Assembly (NCBI GenBank): GCA_013331265.1
Contig: DUGS01000109.1
Span: 26,398 to 32,334 of the forward strand
Length of the DNA: 5,937 bases
Source of the DNA: Methanosarcina sp.
GTDB taxonomy: Archaea > Halobacteriota > Methanosarcinia > Methanosarcinales > Methanosarcinaceae
Direction: 5' to 3'
Shown: positions 1 to 4,800 of the stretch, piece by piece
Layout: each line of letters begins with the position of its first letter
Numbering within the stretch: the stretch's first letter is position 1
Position numbers and translations under genes: made by a program
The notes under the pieces: generated by a model
The model's input: the letters and a program-made list of their open reading frames with translations, nothing else
The model's database searches: none
What the model was told of the DNA's origin: nothing

Positions 1-104
1 AAAAAGAAGAGAAACCAGACAAAGACAAAAAAGAAGAGAAGAAAGAAGAGAATATTACTTCTGCTCTTATCACATTTACAAGAGTCTTCCACTTTTTTAT
101 CCAT
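1..104 (-). CDS. Probable small membrane protein, 5' end only (runs off the window edge)
   Basis: On the minus strand an ATG at 104-102 opens a frame that stays open for 34 codons to the window edge. The first 17 or so residues are charged and polar and contain a Cys-Lys-Cys motif at residues 9-11. They are followed by an almost unbroken run of Phe, Leu, Val and Trp (residues 18-34), which reads as a transmembrane helix. An AAGGAG Shine-Dalgarno lies at 122-117, 12 nt before the ATG, a little far but usable. The gene would be read in the same direction as rps3ae, downstream of that gene's terminator. I do not recognise a family and infer no function beyond a short membrane-anchored protein. 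The opposite strand is also open here (3-206) with a Lys/Glu-rich start, but it has no start codon or Shine-Dalgarno in view, so I prefer the minus-strand reading. Confidence 0.45.
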   Translation of the reverse strand, partial: MDKKVEDSCKCDKSRSNILFFLLFFFVFVWFLFF

Positions 105-165
105 TTTACTACTTTTCTCCTTAATACTTCTTTTCTCTTCAATTTCTTTCTTGTTTTGAGAAGAG

Positions 166-184
166 CCGCCAGACAAGCTGGCGG
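166..184. repeat. GC-rich 7-bp hairpin
   Basis: CCGCCAG (166-172) and CTGGCGG (178-184) form a perfect 7-bp stem around a 5-nt loop in otherwise AT-rich DNA. On the minus strand it lies about 60 nt upstream of the Shine-Dalgarno of the small membrane-protein gene, so it may sit at the 5' end of that transcript. A TTTAAATT-like stretch at about 206-213 could be that gene's TATA box. Neither strand has a T-run right after the stem, so a classical terminator is less likely. Confidence 0.5.
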
Positions 185-220
185 AGGCGTTTGTATTAAA
201 CTGTGAATTTAAAGCCGGTT

Positions 221-280
221 GAAAATTCTAAAAGAGAGATAATAAAATACTAAGATAAGAAAATTCTAAAAGAGAGATAA
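221..280. repeat. Perfect 22-bp direct repeat, two copies
   Basis: The same 22 bp occur at 221-242 and 259-280, starting GAAAATTCTA and ending GAGAGATAA, with starts 38 bp apart. Immediately after the second copy comes another GAAAAT, which begins the terminator stem at 281. The repeat unit is T-rich on the minus strand, so both copies could provide U-rich release sites for transcripts leaving rps3ae. A short tandem duplication of 38 bp, with the 16-bp spacer now diverged or unique, is the simplest origin. Confidence 0.75.
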
Positions 281-300
281 GAAAATCCTTTCGGATTTTC
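281..300 (-). terminator. Probable transcription terminator of rps3ae
   Basis: GAAAATCC (281-288) and GGATTTTC (293-300) form a perfect 8-bp stem with a 4-nt loop, 30 nt beyond the rps3ae stop codon. Read as the rps3ae transcript the loop is GAAA, a stable GNRA tetraloop, and it is followed by U-rich sequence (TTATCTCTCTTTT). A T-run also follows on the plus strand at about 312-317, so the element could work in both directions. Archaeal termination depends mainly on U-rich tracts, so the stem may protect the 3' end rather than cause termination. Confidence 0.6.
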
Positions 301-330
301 TCCTGCTTCTAATTTTTTAGTTGAAATGAA

Positions 331-945
331 TTATGCTGCTGCAGGTTCGGCTGGTGCAGCTGCGGGAATTGTTTCGACCTGGGTCTTCCTGATCTCGACT
401 CTGCGGAGCGGGTAGATGAACTTGGCCTGCCTGTAAATGGCTGCTGAGAGCCTGCCAAGGATTGCTTCCTGCATGAAGTTCTCGAAATCAGTTTCGGATG
501 CTCGCTTTTTGACGATATCAACCATCATTTCCCTGATGGCCTGTATCTGGCTTGAGCGTGCTCTCTTGATGGTGAAGCAGGTTGGCTTTACACGGATAAC
601 AAACCCGTCCTTGGTCTGGACTTCTATGTTGGCATCAATCCTGGAGGTCTGCCTCTTTACGATTGAGCGGATATAGTCGGTTGTGAGTTCGTGGCCTATG
701 AGGTCGGTAGTAGCTACTTCTCCGACAACGTTGTTGATCCTGAGGATGACCTTTGTGTTGTTTTTGGTCATGTCGTTGGTAAGTTCCCCAACTGTGGTCT
801 CAACATTGCGGCCTACGAGCAGTGCAGGGTCTCCTGCAAGTGTGCTTCCCACAACAGTCCTGTTTAAGTAAACAGGGGCTTCAATATTGTACCATTCCTT
901 GGATTTCCATCCGTCAAGCTTTCTCTGTACTTTCTTTCTTGCCAA
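331..945 (-). CDS. rps3ae: 30S ribosomal protein S3Ae (eS1 family)
   Basis: This encodes a 204-residue ribosomal protein of the archaeal/eukaryotic S3Ae (eS1) family, a small-subunit protein located near the mRNA exit side. The basic N-terminus (MARKKVQRKLDGWKSKEWY), the IEAPVYLNRTVVGSTLAGDP segment at residues 21-40, the ELTND and TTDYIRS segments (54-58, 89-94), and KRARSSQIQAIREMM (127-141) are typical of the family. The length is normal. The last 14 residues form an Ala/Pro-rich tail after the conserved core ends near Val190, as seen in other archaeal copies. The start codon is TTG (945-943), chosen because GGAGGA lies 5 nt upstream (956-951) and the conserved N-terminus begins exactly there. 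A terminator follows at 281-300. In some other euryarchaea this gene follows rps15, a DHH nuclease and a Pcc1-like gene; here no gene lies directly upstream on the same strand. Confidence 0.98.
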   Translation of the reverse strand: MARKKVQRKLDGWKSKEWYNIEAPVYLNRTVVGSTLAGDPALLVGRNVETTVGELTNDMTKNNTKVILRINNVVGEVATTDLIGHELTTDYIRSIVKRQTSRIDANIEVQTKDGFVIRVKPTCFTIKRARSSQIQAIREMMVDIVKKRASETDFENFMQEAILGRLSAAIYRQAKFIYPLRRVEIRKTQVETIPAAAPAEPAAA

Positions 946-950
946 GTAAT

Positions 951-956
951 TCCTCC
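951..956 (-). promoter_or_regulatory. Strong Shine-Dalgarno fixing the TTG start of rps3ae
   Basis: Read on the minus strand this is GGAGGA, 5 nt before TTG at 945-943. It closely matches the anti-Shine-Dalgarno of archaeal 16S rRNA and decides the start in the absence of an ATG. It also argues against a leaderless mRNA for this gene. Confidence 0.85.
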
Positions 957-992
957 GAAGTAACTCGTATATGTAGTTTTATTTTGCTTTGT

Positions 993-1257
993 CCTGACGC
1001 CCTCAGGCGGGTTCAGGTTTTTATCTTCCGGATGCTCGGGTGAGCCTTTCCATAATCAATGAGTGTGAAAGGTTTTCAGGCGCTTCTGCACAGTTTTGCA
1101 CTGCCGCAGGATTTCACTCTTCTGCAACCTTCTTCATGCAATACAAAAATCTCTGAGCCTCTTAGCGTTTCCGGACTGGGGCCCCATCCCATCTGCCGAC
1201 AGCCACAGGCTCCTGATAGTCAAAAATGCGACCGGAAATCGGCCAGATATTCTCAGA
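993..1257 (-). other. Gene-free, structure-rich DNA upstream of rps3ae (candidate long leader or small RNA)
   Basis: I see no convincing gene on either strand in this stretch, which is clearly GC-richer than the AT-rich DNA beyond about 1290. It contains several complementary pairs. CCTGA (993-997) with TCAGG (1013-1017) encloses CGCC/GGCG. GCTC/GAGC lies at 1034-1045, and CCTTTC (1045-1050) pairs with GAAAGG (1067-1072). TCTGAG (1152-1157) pairs with CTCAGA (1252-1257), which encloses TTTCCGG (1168-1174) with CCGGAAA (1232-1238) and AGCC-ACA-GGCT (1201-1211). Some stems compete, for example GAGCCT (1155-1160) with AGGCTC (1207-1212). With the minus-strand TATA-like box near 1310, this could be a roughly 340-nt leader of rps3ae or a separate small RNA. 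It could also be decayed coding DNA. Confidence 0.35.
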
Positions 1258-1305
1258 AATTAGCGGATACTAACTAGTTAATGGCTCCACTATACACATC
1301 ATTTC

Positions 1306-1316
1306 CATATATAAAG
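1306..1316 (-). promoter_or_regulatory. Candidate TATA box upstream of the structured region
   Basis: On the minus strand this reads CTTTATATATG, very close to the archaeal consensus TTTATATA. With the usual spacing of about 26 nt, transcription would start near 1284 and run through the structured region toward rps3ae. The box is nearly symmetric, so on the plus strand (TATATAAAG) it could instead give a transcript from about 1337 leading into the DUF4258/zinc-finger pair. The sequence alone does not decide between the two. Confidence 0.4.
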
Positions 1317-1404
1317 AAATCGGTCAGAAACACGTTCTGCCCTGATATTCTCATGCCAGGAGAAAGGAAAAAAACAACTGAAAGGAGCAGGAAGTAGTTT
1401 AATA

Positions 1405-1524
1405 ATGTTGAAAAAAGAGTAAGATAAAGAAAGAAAAAAAGGTAAAACAAGATGGAAAGCTCTTGAAATTGTTGGAAAAGCAACAAATAACCTTCTTGAT
1501 ACTTTGAAAACTTCGGAATGGTGA
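1405..1524 (+). pseudogene. Degenerate short ORF overlapping the start of the DUF4258 gene
   Basis: An ATG at 1405 reads MLKKE and then hits TAA at 1420-1422. The same frame then stays open for a further 33 codons (1423-1521) and ends in TGA at 1522-1524. The later part has a protein-like composition (for example RWKALEIVGKATNNLLDTL, residues 16-34 if the stop is counted as one), unlike random AT-rich DNA. The final stop overlaps the ATG of the next gene as ATGGTGA, an arrangement typical of translational coupling. There is no ATG, GTG or suitably placed TTG after the internal stop. It may be the 3' remnant of a gene once joined to the toxin-antitoxin pair, or chance. Pyrrolysine does not explain the stop, because it is TAA and not TAG. 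I recognise no family. Confidence 0.25.
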
Positions 1525-1841
1525 AAATGCGTGTTAACCACAGTAAGTTAAAAGAACTTCTTTCAGAAGATGCCTTCATAATCTCAAACCACGCCAGAAG
1601 ACGAATGTTTCAAAGGAATATTTCAACTGAAGATATAGTAGAGGTTATAATTCAGGGTCAAATCATTGAAGATTATCCTGATGATGAACCATGCCCTTCA
1701 GCTTTATTATTTGCATATTGTGAGGATAAACCCTGTCATGTCGTGGTAGCAGAATGTGAAGATCATATACGAATAATTACAGTGTATGTCCCAGAAAACG
1801 ATAAATGGATAGATCACATATTCAGGAGAGATCAAAAATGA
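1518..1841 (+). CDS. DUF4258 family protein, putative toxin of a toxin-antitoxin pair
   Basis: This 107-residue protein has the hallmarks of the DUF4258 family. There is an N-terminal histidine segment (SNHARRRMFQRNISTEDI, residues 23-40) equivalent to the family's HAxxRMxxRxIS motif. It is followed by IIEDYPDDEPCPSALLF (49-65), then HVVVAE (74-79), and a terminal IITVYVPENDKWID (86-99). Family members are small, often lie beside YgiT-type zinc-finger genes, and are thought to resemble RelE/MqsR-like toxins; toxicity of this one is inference. The next gene overlaps its stop by 4 nt (ATGA), so the two are co-transcribed. The start is uncertain: ATG 1518 has only a weak upstream GGA, and ATG 1527 (residue 4) is the alternative, with GGTGA only 2 nt before it. 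The weak initiation site suggests low translation or coupling to the short upstream ORF. A possible promoter is TTTAATAA at 1398-1405. Confidence 0.85.
   Translation: MVKMRVNHSKLKELLSEDAFIISNHARRRMFQRNISTEDIVEVIIQGQIIEDYPDDEPCPSALLFAYCEDKPCHVVVAECEDHIRIITVYVPENDKWIDHIFRRDQK
1824..1830 (+). promoter_or_regulatory. Shine-Dalgarno that fixes the start of the zinc-finger gene
   Basis: AGGAGAG lies 7 nt before ATG 1838, inside the end of the DUF4258 gene. It supports MKPDRCSFC as the N-terminus rather than the in-frame ATG at 1805. The site is much stronger than the one for the first gene, so the second product is probably made in excess, as expected for an antitoxin. Confidence 0.75.
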
Positions 1842-2092
1842 AACCTGACAGGTGCAGTTTCTGTAAAGGCAAACTCGTTGAAGGTAAAACCGAGTTTGTG
1901 GTAAAAGTCGGAGAGCAGATTATCGCCATTAAAGACGTTTCAGCCTATGTCTGCGAAAACTGCGGGGAAGCATATTATACTCCGGAGGTTTCAAGAAAGA
2001 TCGATATAGTTATGAAAAAGTTCCATGAGTCCAAGTTGCTTCTCCACCCCGTAGCTGCCGGAGAACTGAGTTTTGATGAGATTGTAGTGTGA
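1838..2092 (+). CDS. YgiT-type zinc-finger protein, putative MqsA-like antitoxin lacking a DNA-binding domain
   Basis: This 84-residue protein carries two CxxC pairs, Cys6/Cys9 (CSFC) and Cys39/Cys42 (CENC followed by GEAYYTPE). This is the zinc-binding pattern of the YgiT/MqsA N-terminal domain, with the usual beta-strand spacer between the pairs and a helix after them (VSRKIDIVMKKFHE, residues 51-64). Full MqsA antitoxins are about 130 residues and end in a helix-turn-helix; this protein stops after the zinc domain plus a short tail (LLLHPVAAGELSFDEIVV), so it probably cannot bind an operator in the MqsA manner. It overlaps the upstream DUF4258 gene by 4 nt, and the toxin-first order matches mqsRA. 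The antitoxin role is inferred from family and context. It is convergent with the TPR gene, with an 89-nt gap. Confidence 0.85.
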   Translation: MKPDRCSFCKGKLVEGKTEFVVKVGEQIIAIKDVSAYVCENCGEAYYTPEVSRKIDIVMKKFHESKLLLHPVAAGELSFDEIVV

Positions 2093-2117
2093 TTTTCAGC
2101 TAGCCTAATATCCGCTT

Positions 2118-2157
2118 AGGGAGCAAGGGAGTCCTTTTCACTCGCTGAGCTCCCTTG
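2118..2157. terminator. Hairpin between convergent genes, possible two-way terminator
   Basis: AGGGAGC (2118-2124) can pair with GCTCCCT (2149-2155). Alternatively CAAGGGAG (2124-2131) can pair with CTCCCTTG (2150-2157), so two mutually exclusive stems share one arm. A small GAGT/ACTC stem (2129-2132 with 2140-2143) can form inside the first. It lies between the zinc-finger gene (plus) and the TPR gene (minus), where both transcripts must end. No clean T-run follows directly on either strand, so termination is inferred from position and structure only. Confidence 0.45.
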
Positions 2158-2181
2158 AGAGGACTAATGAAGAGTACAAAA

Positions 2182-4491
2182 TCAGGTCTCTTTTTTGGGG
2201 GTCTCTTTTCCCAGTTTCTTCTTTAGTTCTTCAGCTCTTGCACTGTATTCCTCTGCTTCTTCATTCCGGCCAAGTTTTTTGAGCAGCTTCGCATATTCCT
2301 CAAATGTCACAATTGAATCTCCTATGTACATGGGACTTTCCGGATCTTTTTGAAGCAGTTTTGCGTTCATGGACAGGGATTTTTCAAAGGCCTCTTTTGA
2401 CTTTTCGAGCTCATCGGCTGAAAGGTAAACAATGCCGAGCTGGAGATATACGATGTTAACTTTTTCCTGGTATTCAAGTTTTTCAGGATCGGACCCAAGG
2501 TGTTTGTTAAGAATCGGAAATATTGATTCATACCTTTCGATAGCCGCTCCGTAATTTTTCATGGATTCCTGTAAAATCCCTTCAAGGAGCCGAATCTCGT
2601 AAAGGCTTTTCCAATTTTTCGGGCTTTCAGGGTCATTTTCGTATAATTTTTCATAGTACTCACGGACAAGCTCCAGGTATTCTTTTGCAAGGTGATGTTT
2701 TTTTGCACGGGTGTAGAGCGTTATCTGCATCCTGAGGTTCATAGCCAGCAGGTCTTTTGAAATGGGGGTTTCATCTTCATTTTGGAAGATCTGCCTATAT
2801 ATATCGACTGCTTTTGAATACTGCTGCTTTGCAAGTTCTGGCTTTTCTGCCCTTTCGAGAAGTAGCCCAAGCTCATTGTAGGCAGCACCCAGAGCTTTTT
2901 CATACGCCAAGTCTCCCGGGTTTTTCCTGACCATTTCCAGACGAAGATCTTTGATACGTTCATGCATCCTTATCGCACTTTCATACTGTTCTTCCCTGAT
3001 ACTTAAGGACGCAAGATATTTCATAGTATTAATGAGCTCTTCCCTGTAATTGGTATTTTCCGGGAACATTTTCACCGCTTTTTCGTTTATGGCGAGAGCT
3101 TTTTCAAAATAATGGCGGGCGGTTTCAGGTTTAAGGAAATTGTATAGTTCCCCGATGTAATTGAGGGAATCTGCAATGCCTATTTCATATTCGATATTTC
3201 CGGGATCGGATTCAAGCAGTTTTTCATAGGTTTCAATTCCCTGTTCATAATACTCTTTTGCAGGCTCCGTTTCCCCGCGTCCTGCGTGGAGGTGCCCGAT
3301 CTGGTCAAGGGTAGCAGCTATATTGGCCACACTCACCAGGTCCTCAGGGTCTTTATCGTGTATGTTCCTGTAGATCTCGATTTCCTGCATACGGCACTCT
3401 TTTGCATGTTCTATGTCGCCGATCTCTCCAAGAAGTTCCCCAAGCTCGGTGAAGTCATCGGAAATATCATGTTGATAATCCAGGTCATCCGGTTTTTTCC
3501 CTGGAAGGTCTTTGAGGATTTCGAGGGCTTTTTCAGCGTATTTGCCCGCTTTTTCAGTCTTCTCTTCCTGAGAAAGGGACCTGCTAAGGGACTGGAGGAT
3601 TTCACTCTGCTTCCTGATGTTAGAAATGTCCCCTGGCTGTTTCCGGAGCTTTTCGTCCAGGACATTGAGAGCTTTCAGGAAGGTTTCTTCAGTTTTCTCG
3701 ACGTCCCCTATTTTTGAGTACAGGTCCCCAAACTCTTCATATAAGGATATGAGGCCCCTGAAAGCCAGGCTATTCCCAGGTTCTTTTTTAAGGACTCTTT
3801 TATAGGCTTCTTCGGCCTGCGCAAAGACCTCTTTTGCCTCCTCACGCTTCCTTAAAACCAGGCAGTAAGTCTTAAACTCTCCAATCAATTCGTGCAGTTT
3901 ATCAAACGGTTCCTCTTTTTTTGACTGAATTTCTAATATTTTTCCGTAGTTCTGTACGATCTTGCCCATGATCGGGATCTGCTTTTCAAATTCCTGGGCT
4001 CTTATGTAATAGCCCCGGATATTTTCCAGTGTTTTCAAATAATTTCCAATGGATTCAAAATTTTTCGTCTCCTTTGCTGTCAGCTTTTCAAACGCAGCAA
4101 GGGTTTTCCCAAAGTATTTTTCATTCCTGGAAAGGAACTCTTTTGTTATTGAAATATCACCAATATTTTCAAGAATTTTTACAGTAAAACCTATAGAATT
4201 GTAGACAAAGTACTGGTAATTGGTATCTTCTGAATCCTTTAAAAAGAGTGGGATAGCAAGCTCCAGCATCCTCTGGAACTCGACCAGGGCCTCTTCCTGC
4301 CTGTCCAGGGCAAGTAGAGACCTTCCTTTCAACATCAGGGTCTGGCATAATAATTCCGGCCTATTTGCCTTCTCCGAAAGCTTTTCAGCCTTTACAAGGT
4401 TTTCAAGCGCCTTTTTATGCTGCCCCTTCTCAACCTGCAATATAGTAGTATCGAAAATTCGGTATATTGAATCTTCAAGCTGCTTGGACAT
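2182..4491 (-). CDS. Tetratricopeptide repeat (TPR) protein with 48-residue modules
   Basis: This encodes a 769-residue, acidic, highly helical protein with no signal peptide or membrane segment, so probably a cytoplasmic scaffold for protein contacts. Residues about 15-85 look like ordinary TPRs (KALENLVKAEKL, then EEALVEFQRML). From about residue 238 onward a Pro-containing turn recurs at 238, 286, 334, 382, 430, 477, 525, about 573-576, 621, 669 and 717, a period of 48. Each module has the pattern Pro-x-Asp/Asn, Tyr/Phe, a first helix ending L-x-x-IG-x-L, Gly, then A-K-E-x-YE-x-AL-x-IYEKLL and an acidic residue before the next Pro. The C-terminus is Lys-rich (from EELKKKLGKE). No enzymatic domain is visible, and I assign no specific partner. 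ATG 4491 is the natural start; it has no Shine-Dalgarno, but a TATA box lies about 27 nt upstream, suggesting a leaderless mRNA. Confidence 0.95.
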   Translation of the reverse strand: MSKQLEDSIYRIFDTTILQVEKGQHKKALENLVKAEKLSEKANRPELLCQTLMLKGRSLLALDRQEEALVEFQRMLELAIPLFLKDSEDTNYQYFVYNSIGFTVKILENIGDISITKEFLSRNEKYFGKTLAAFEKLTAKETKNFESIGNYLKTLENIRGYYIRAQEFEKQIPIMGKIVQNYGKILEIQSKKEEPFDKLHELIGEFKTYCLVLRKREEAKEVFAQAEEAYKRVLKKEPGNSLAFRGLISLYEEFGDLYSKIGDVEKTEETFLKALNVLDEKLRKQPGDISNIRKQSEILQSLSRSLSQEEKTEKAGKYAEKALEILKDLPGKKPDDLDYQHDISDDFTELGELLGEIGDIEHAKECRMQEIEIYRNIHDKDPEDLVSVANIAATLDQIGHLHAGRGETEPAKEYYEQGIETYEKLLESDPGNIEYEIGIADSLNYIGELYNFLKPETARHYFEKALAINEKAVKMFPENTNYREELINTMKYLASLSIREEQYESAIRMHERIKDLRLEMVRKNPGDLAYEKALGAAYNELGLLLERAEKPELAKQQYSKAVDIYRQIFQNEDETPISKDLLAMNLRMQITLYTRAKKHHLAKEYLELVREYYEKLYENDPESPKNWKSLYEIRLLEGILQESMKNYGAAIERYESIFPILNKHLGSDPEKLEYQEKVNIVYLQLGIVYLSADELEKSKEAFEKSLSMNAKLLQKDPESPMYIGDSIVTFEEYAKLLKKLGRNEEAEEYSARAEELKKKLGKETPKKET

Positions 4492-4514
4492 AAGATGTAG
4501 ATAGGAAAGAATAT

Positions 4515-4522
4515 ATTATAAA
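4515..4522 (-). promoter_or_regulatory. TATA box of the TPR gene, giving a probable leaderless mRNA
   Basis: The minus strand reads TTTATAAT, continuing ATAT. Its centre is about 27 nt upstream of the A of ATG 4491. Since archaeal TATA boxes centre about 26 nt before the transcription start, the mRNA would begin at or within a base or two of the start codon. The absence of any Shine-Dalgarno before the ATG agrees with this. Confidence 0.6.
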
Positions 4523-4800
4523 CTAACCCCAAATCAAGCTCTGTCTTGATCTTTTGGCCCGGAAAATTACTGAGAAACAGTTAATTCTTTTTGAGAAGAA
4601 AAAAGTTCAGACACTTTACTTAAAAAAGTGAAAATAATTCTGAAGCCTGAAATTATAAAAAATGAGGTTGCAACCAGGTTACGCGACGTCTTTGATATTG
4701 TTTTCCTTACGAGAATAGGAAATCCCTGGCCGATGATTAGAGCGCATTCTGTCCTCAACAACCTTCATTCAGTAACTGCAAAACTCAGTTTAAATAGTAA
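4523..4800. other. Gene-free spacer between the TPR and acetyltransferase genes
   Basis: No convincing gene is seen here. A hairpin ATCAAG/CTTGAT with a 6-nt loop lies at 4533-4550, just upstream of the TPR promoter, where it could be an operator or the end of an incoming transcript. A weak 5-bp stem AACTG/CAGTT lies at 4774-4790, just past the acetyltransferase stop. A GTG-started plus-strand frame from 4628 and a minus-strand frame at 4567-4761 are open but have no Shine-Dalgarno or recognisable domain. The plus frame's second half is merely the antisense of the acetyltransferase gene. Confidence 0.5.
4593..4630 (-). terminator. Possible terminator of the acetyltransferase transcript
   Basis: CACTTT (4612-4617) and AAAGTG (4625-4630) form a 6-bp stem around a 7-nt loop. 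On the minus strand the stem is followed after a few bases by a T-rich tract (TTTTTTCTTCTC, about 4604-4593). It is about 170 nt past the acetyltransferase stop and before the TPR promoter, so it would insulate the two genes. Confidence 0.4.

Noticed and set aside
3..206. Plus-strand open frame with a Lys/Glu-rich start
   Set aside because: It is in codon register with the minus-strand membrane-protein gene, so Lys/Glu codons simply mirror Phe/Leu codons. The rest of the frame is low-complexity Phe/Leu-rich and runs through a hairpin.
221..280. CRISPR-like repeats
   Set aside because: Only two copies, with a 16-bp gap, and no palindromic repeat ends or further spacers.
1018..1022. T-run after the 993-1017 hairpin as a plus-strand terminator
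   Set aside because: No plus-strand gene lies upstream that would need it, so the stem is more useful as part of the rps3ae leader structure.
1059..1277. Plus-strand 72-residue open frame upstream of the toxin-antitoxin pair
   Set aside because: No Shine-Dalgarno, no recognisable motif, and composition unlike a folded protein. The DNA is better described as structured noncoding.
1274..1579. Minus-strand Phe/Leu-rich open frames
   Set aside because: They are the complement of a purine-rich spacer and overlap the well-supported DUF4258 gene; no start signal.
3286..3717. Plus-strand 143-residue frame inside the TPR gene
   Set aside because: Antisense shadow of a clearly real repeat protein. 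Its Phe/Leu content mirrors Lys/Glu codons of the TPR gene.
4679..4768. Minus-strand 29-residue frame just past the acetyltransferase stop
   Set aside because: Composition is protein-like, but it has no Shine-Dalgarno or TATA box at a suitable distance and no recognised motif.
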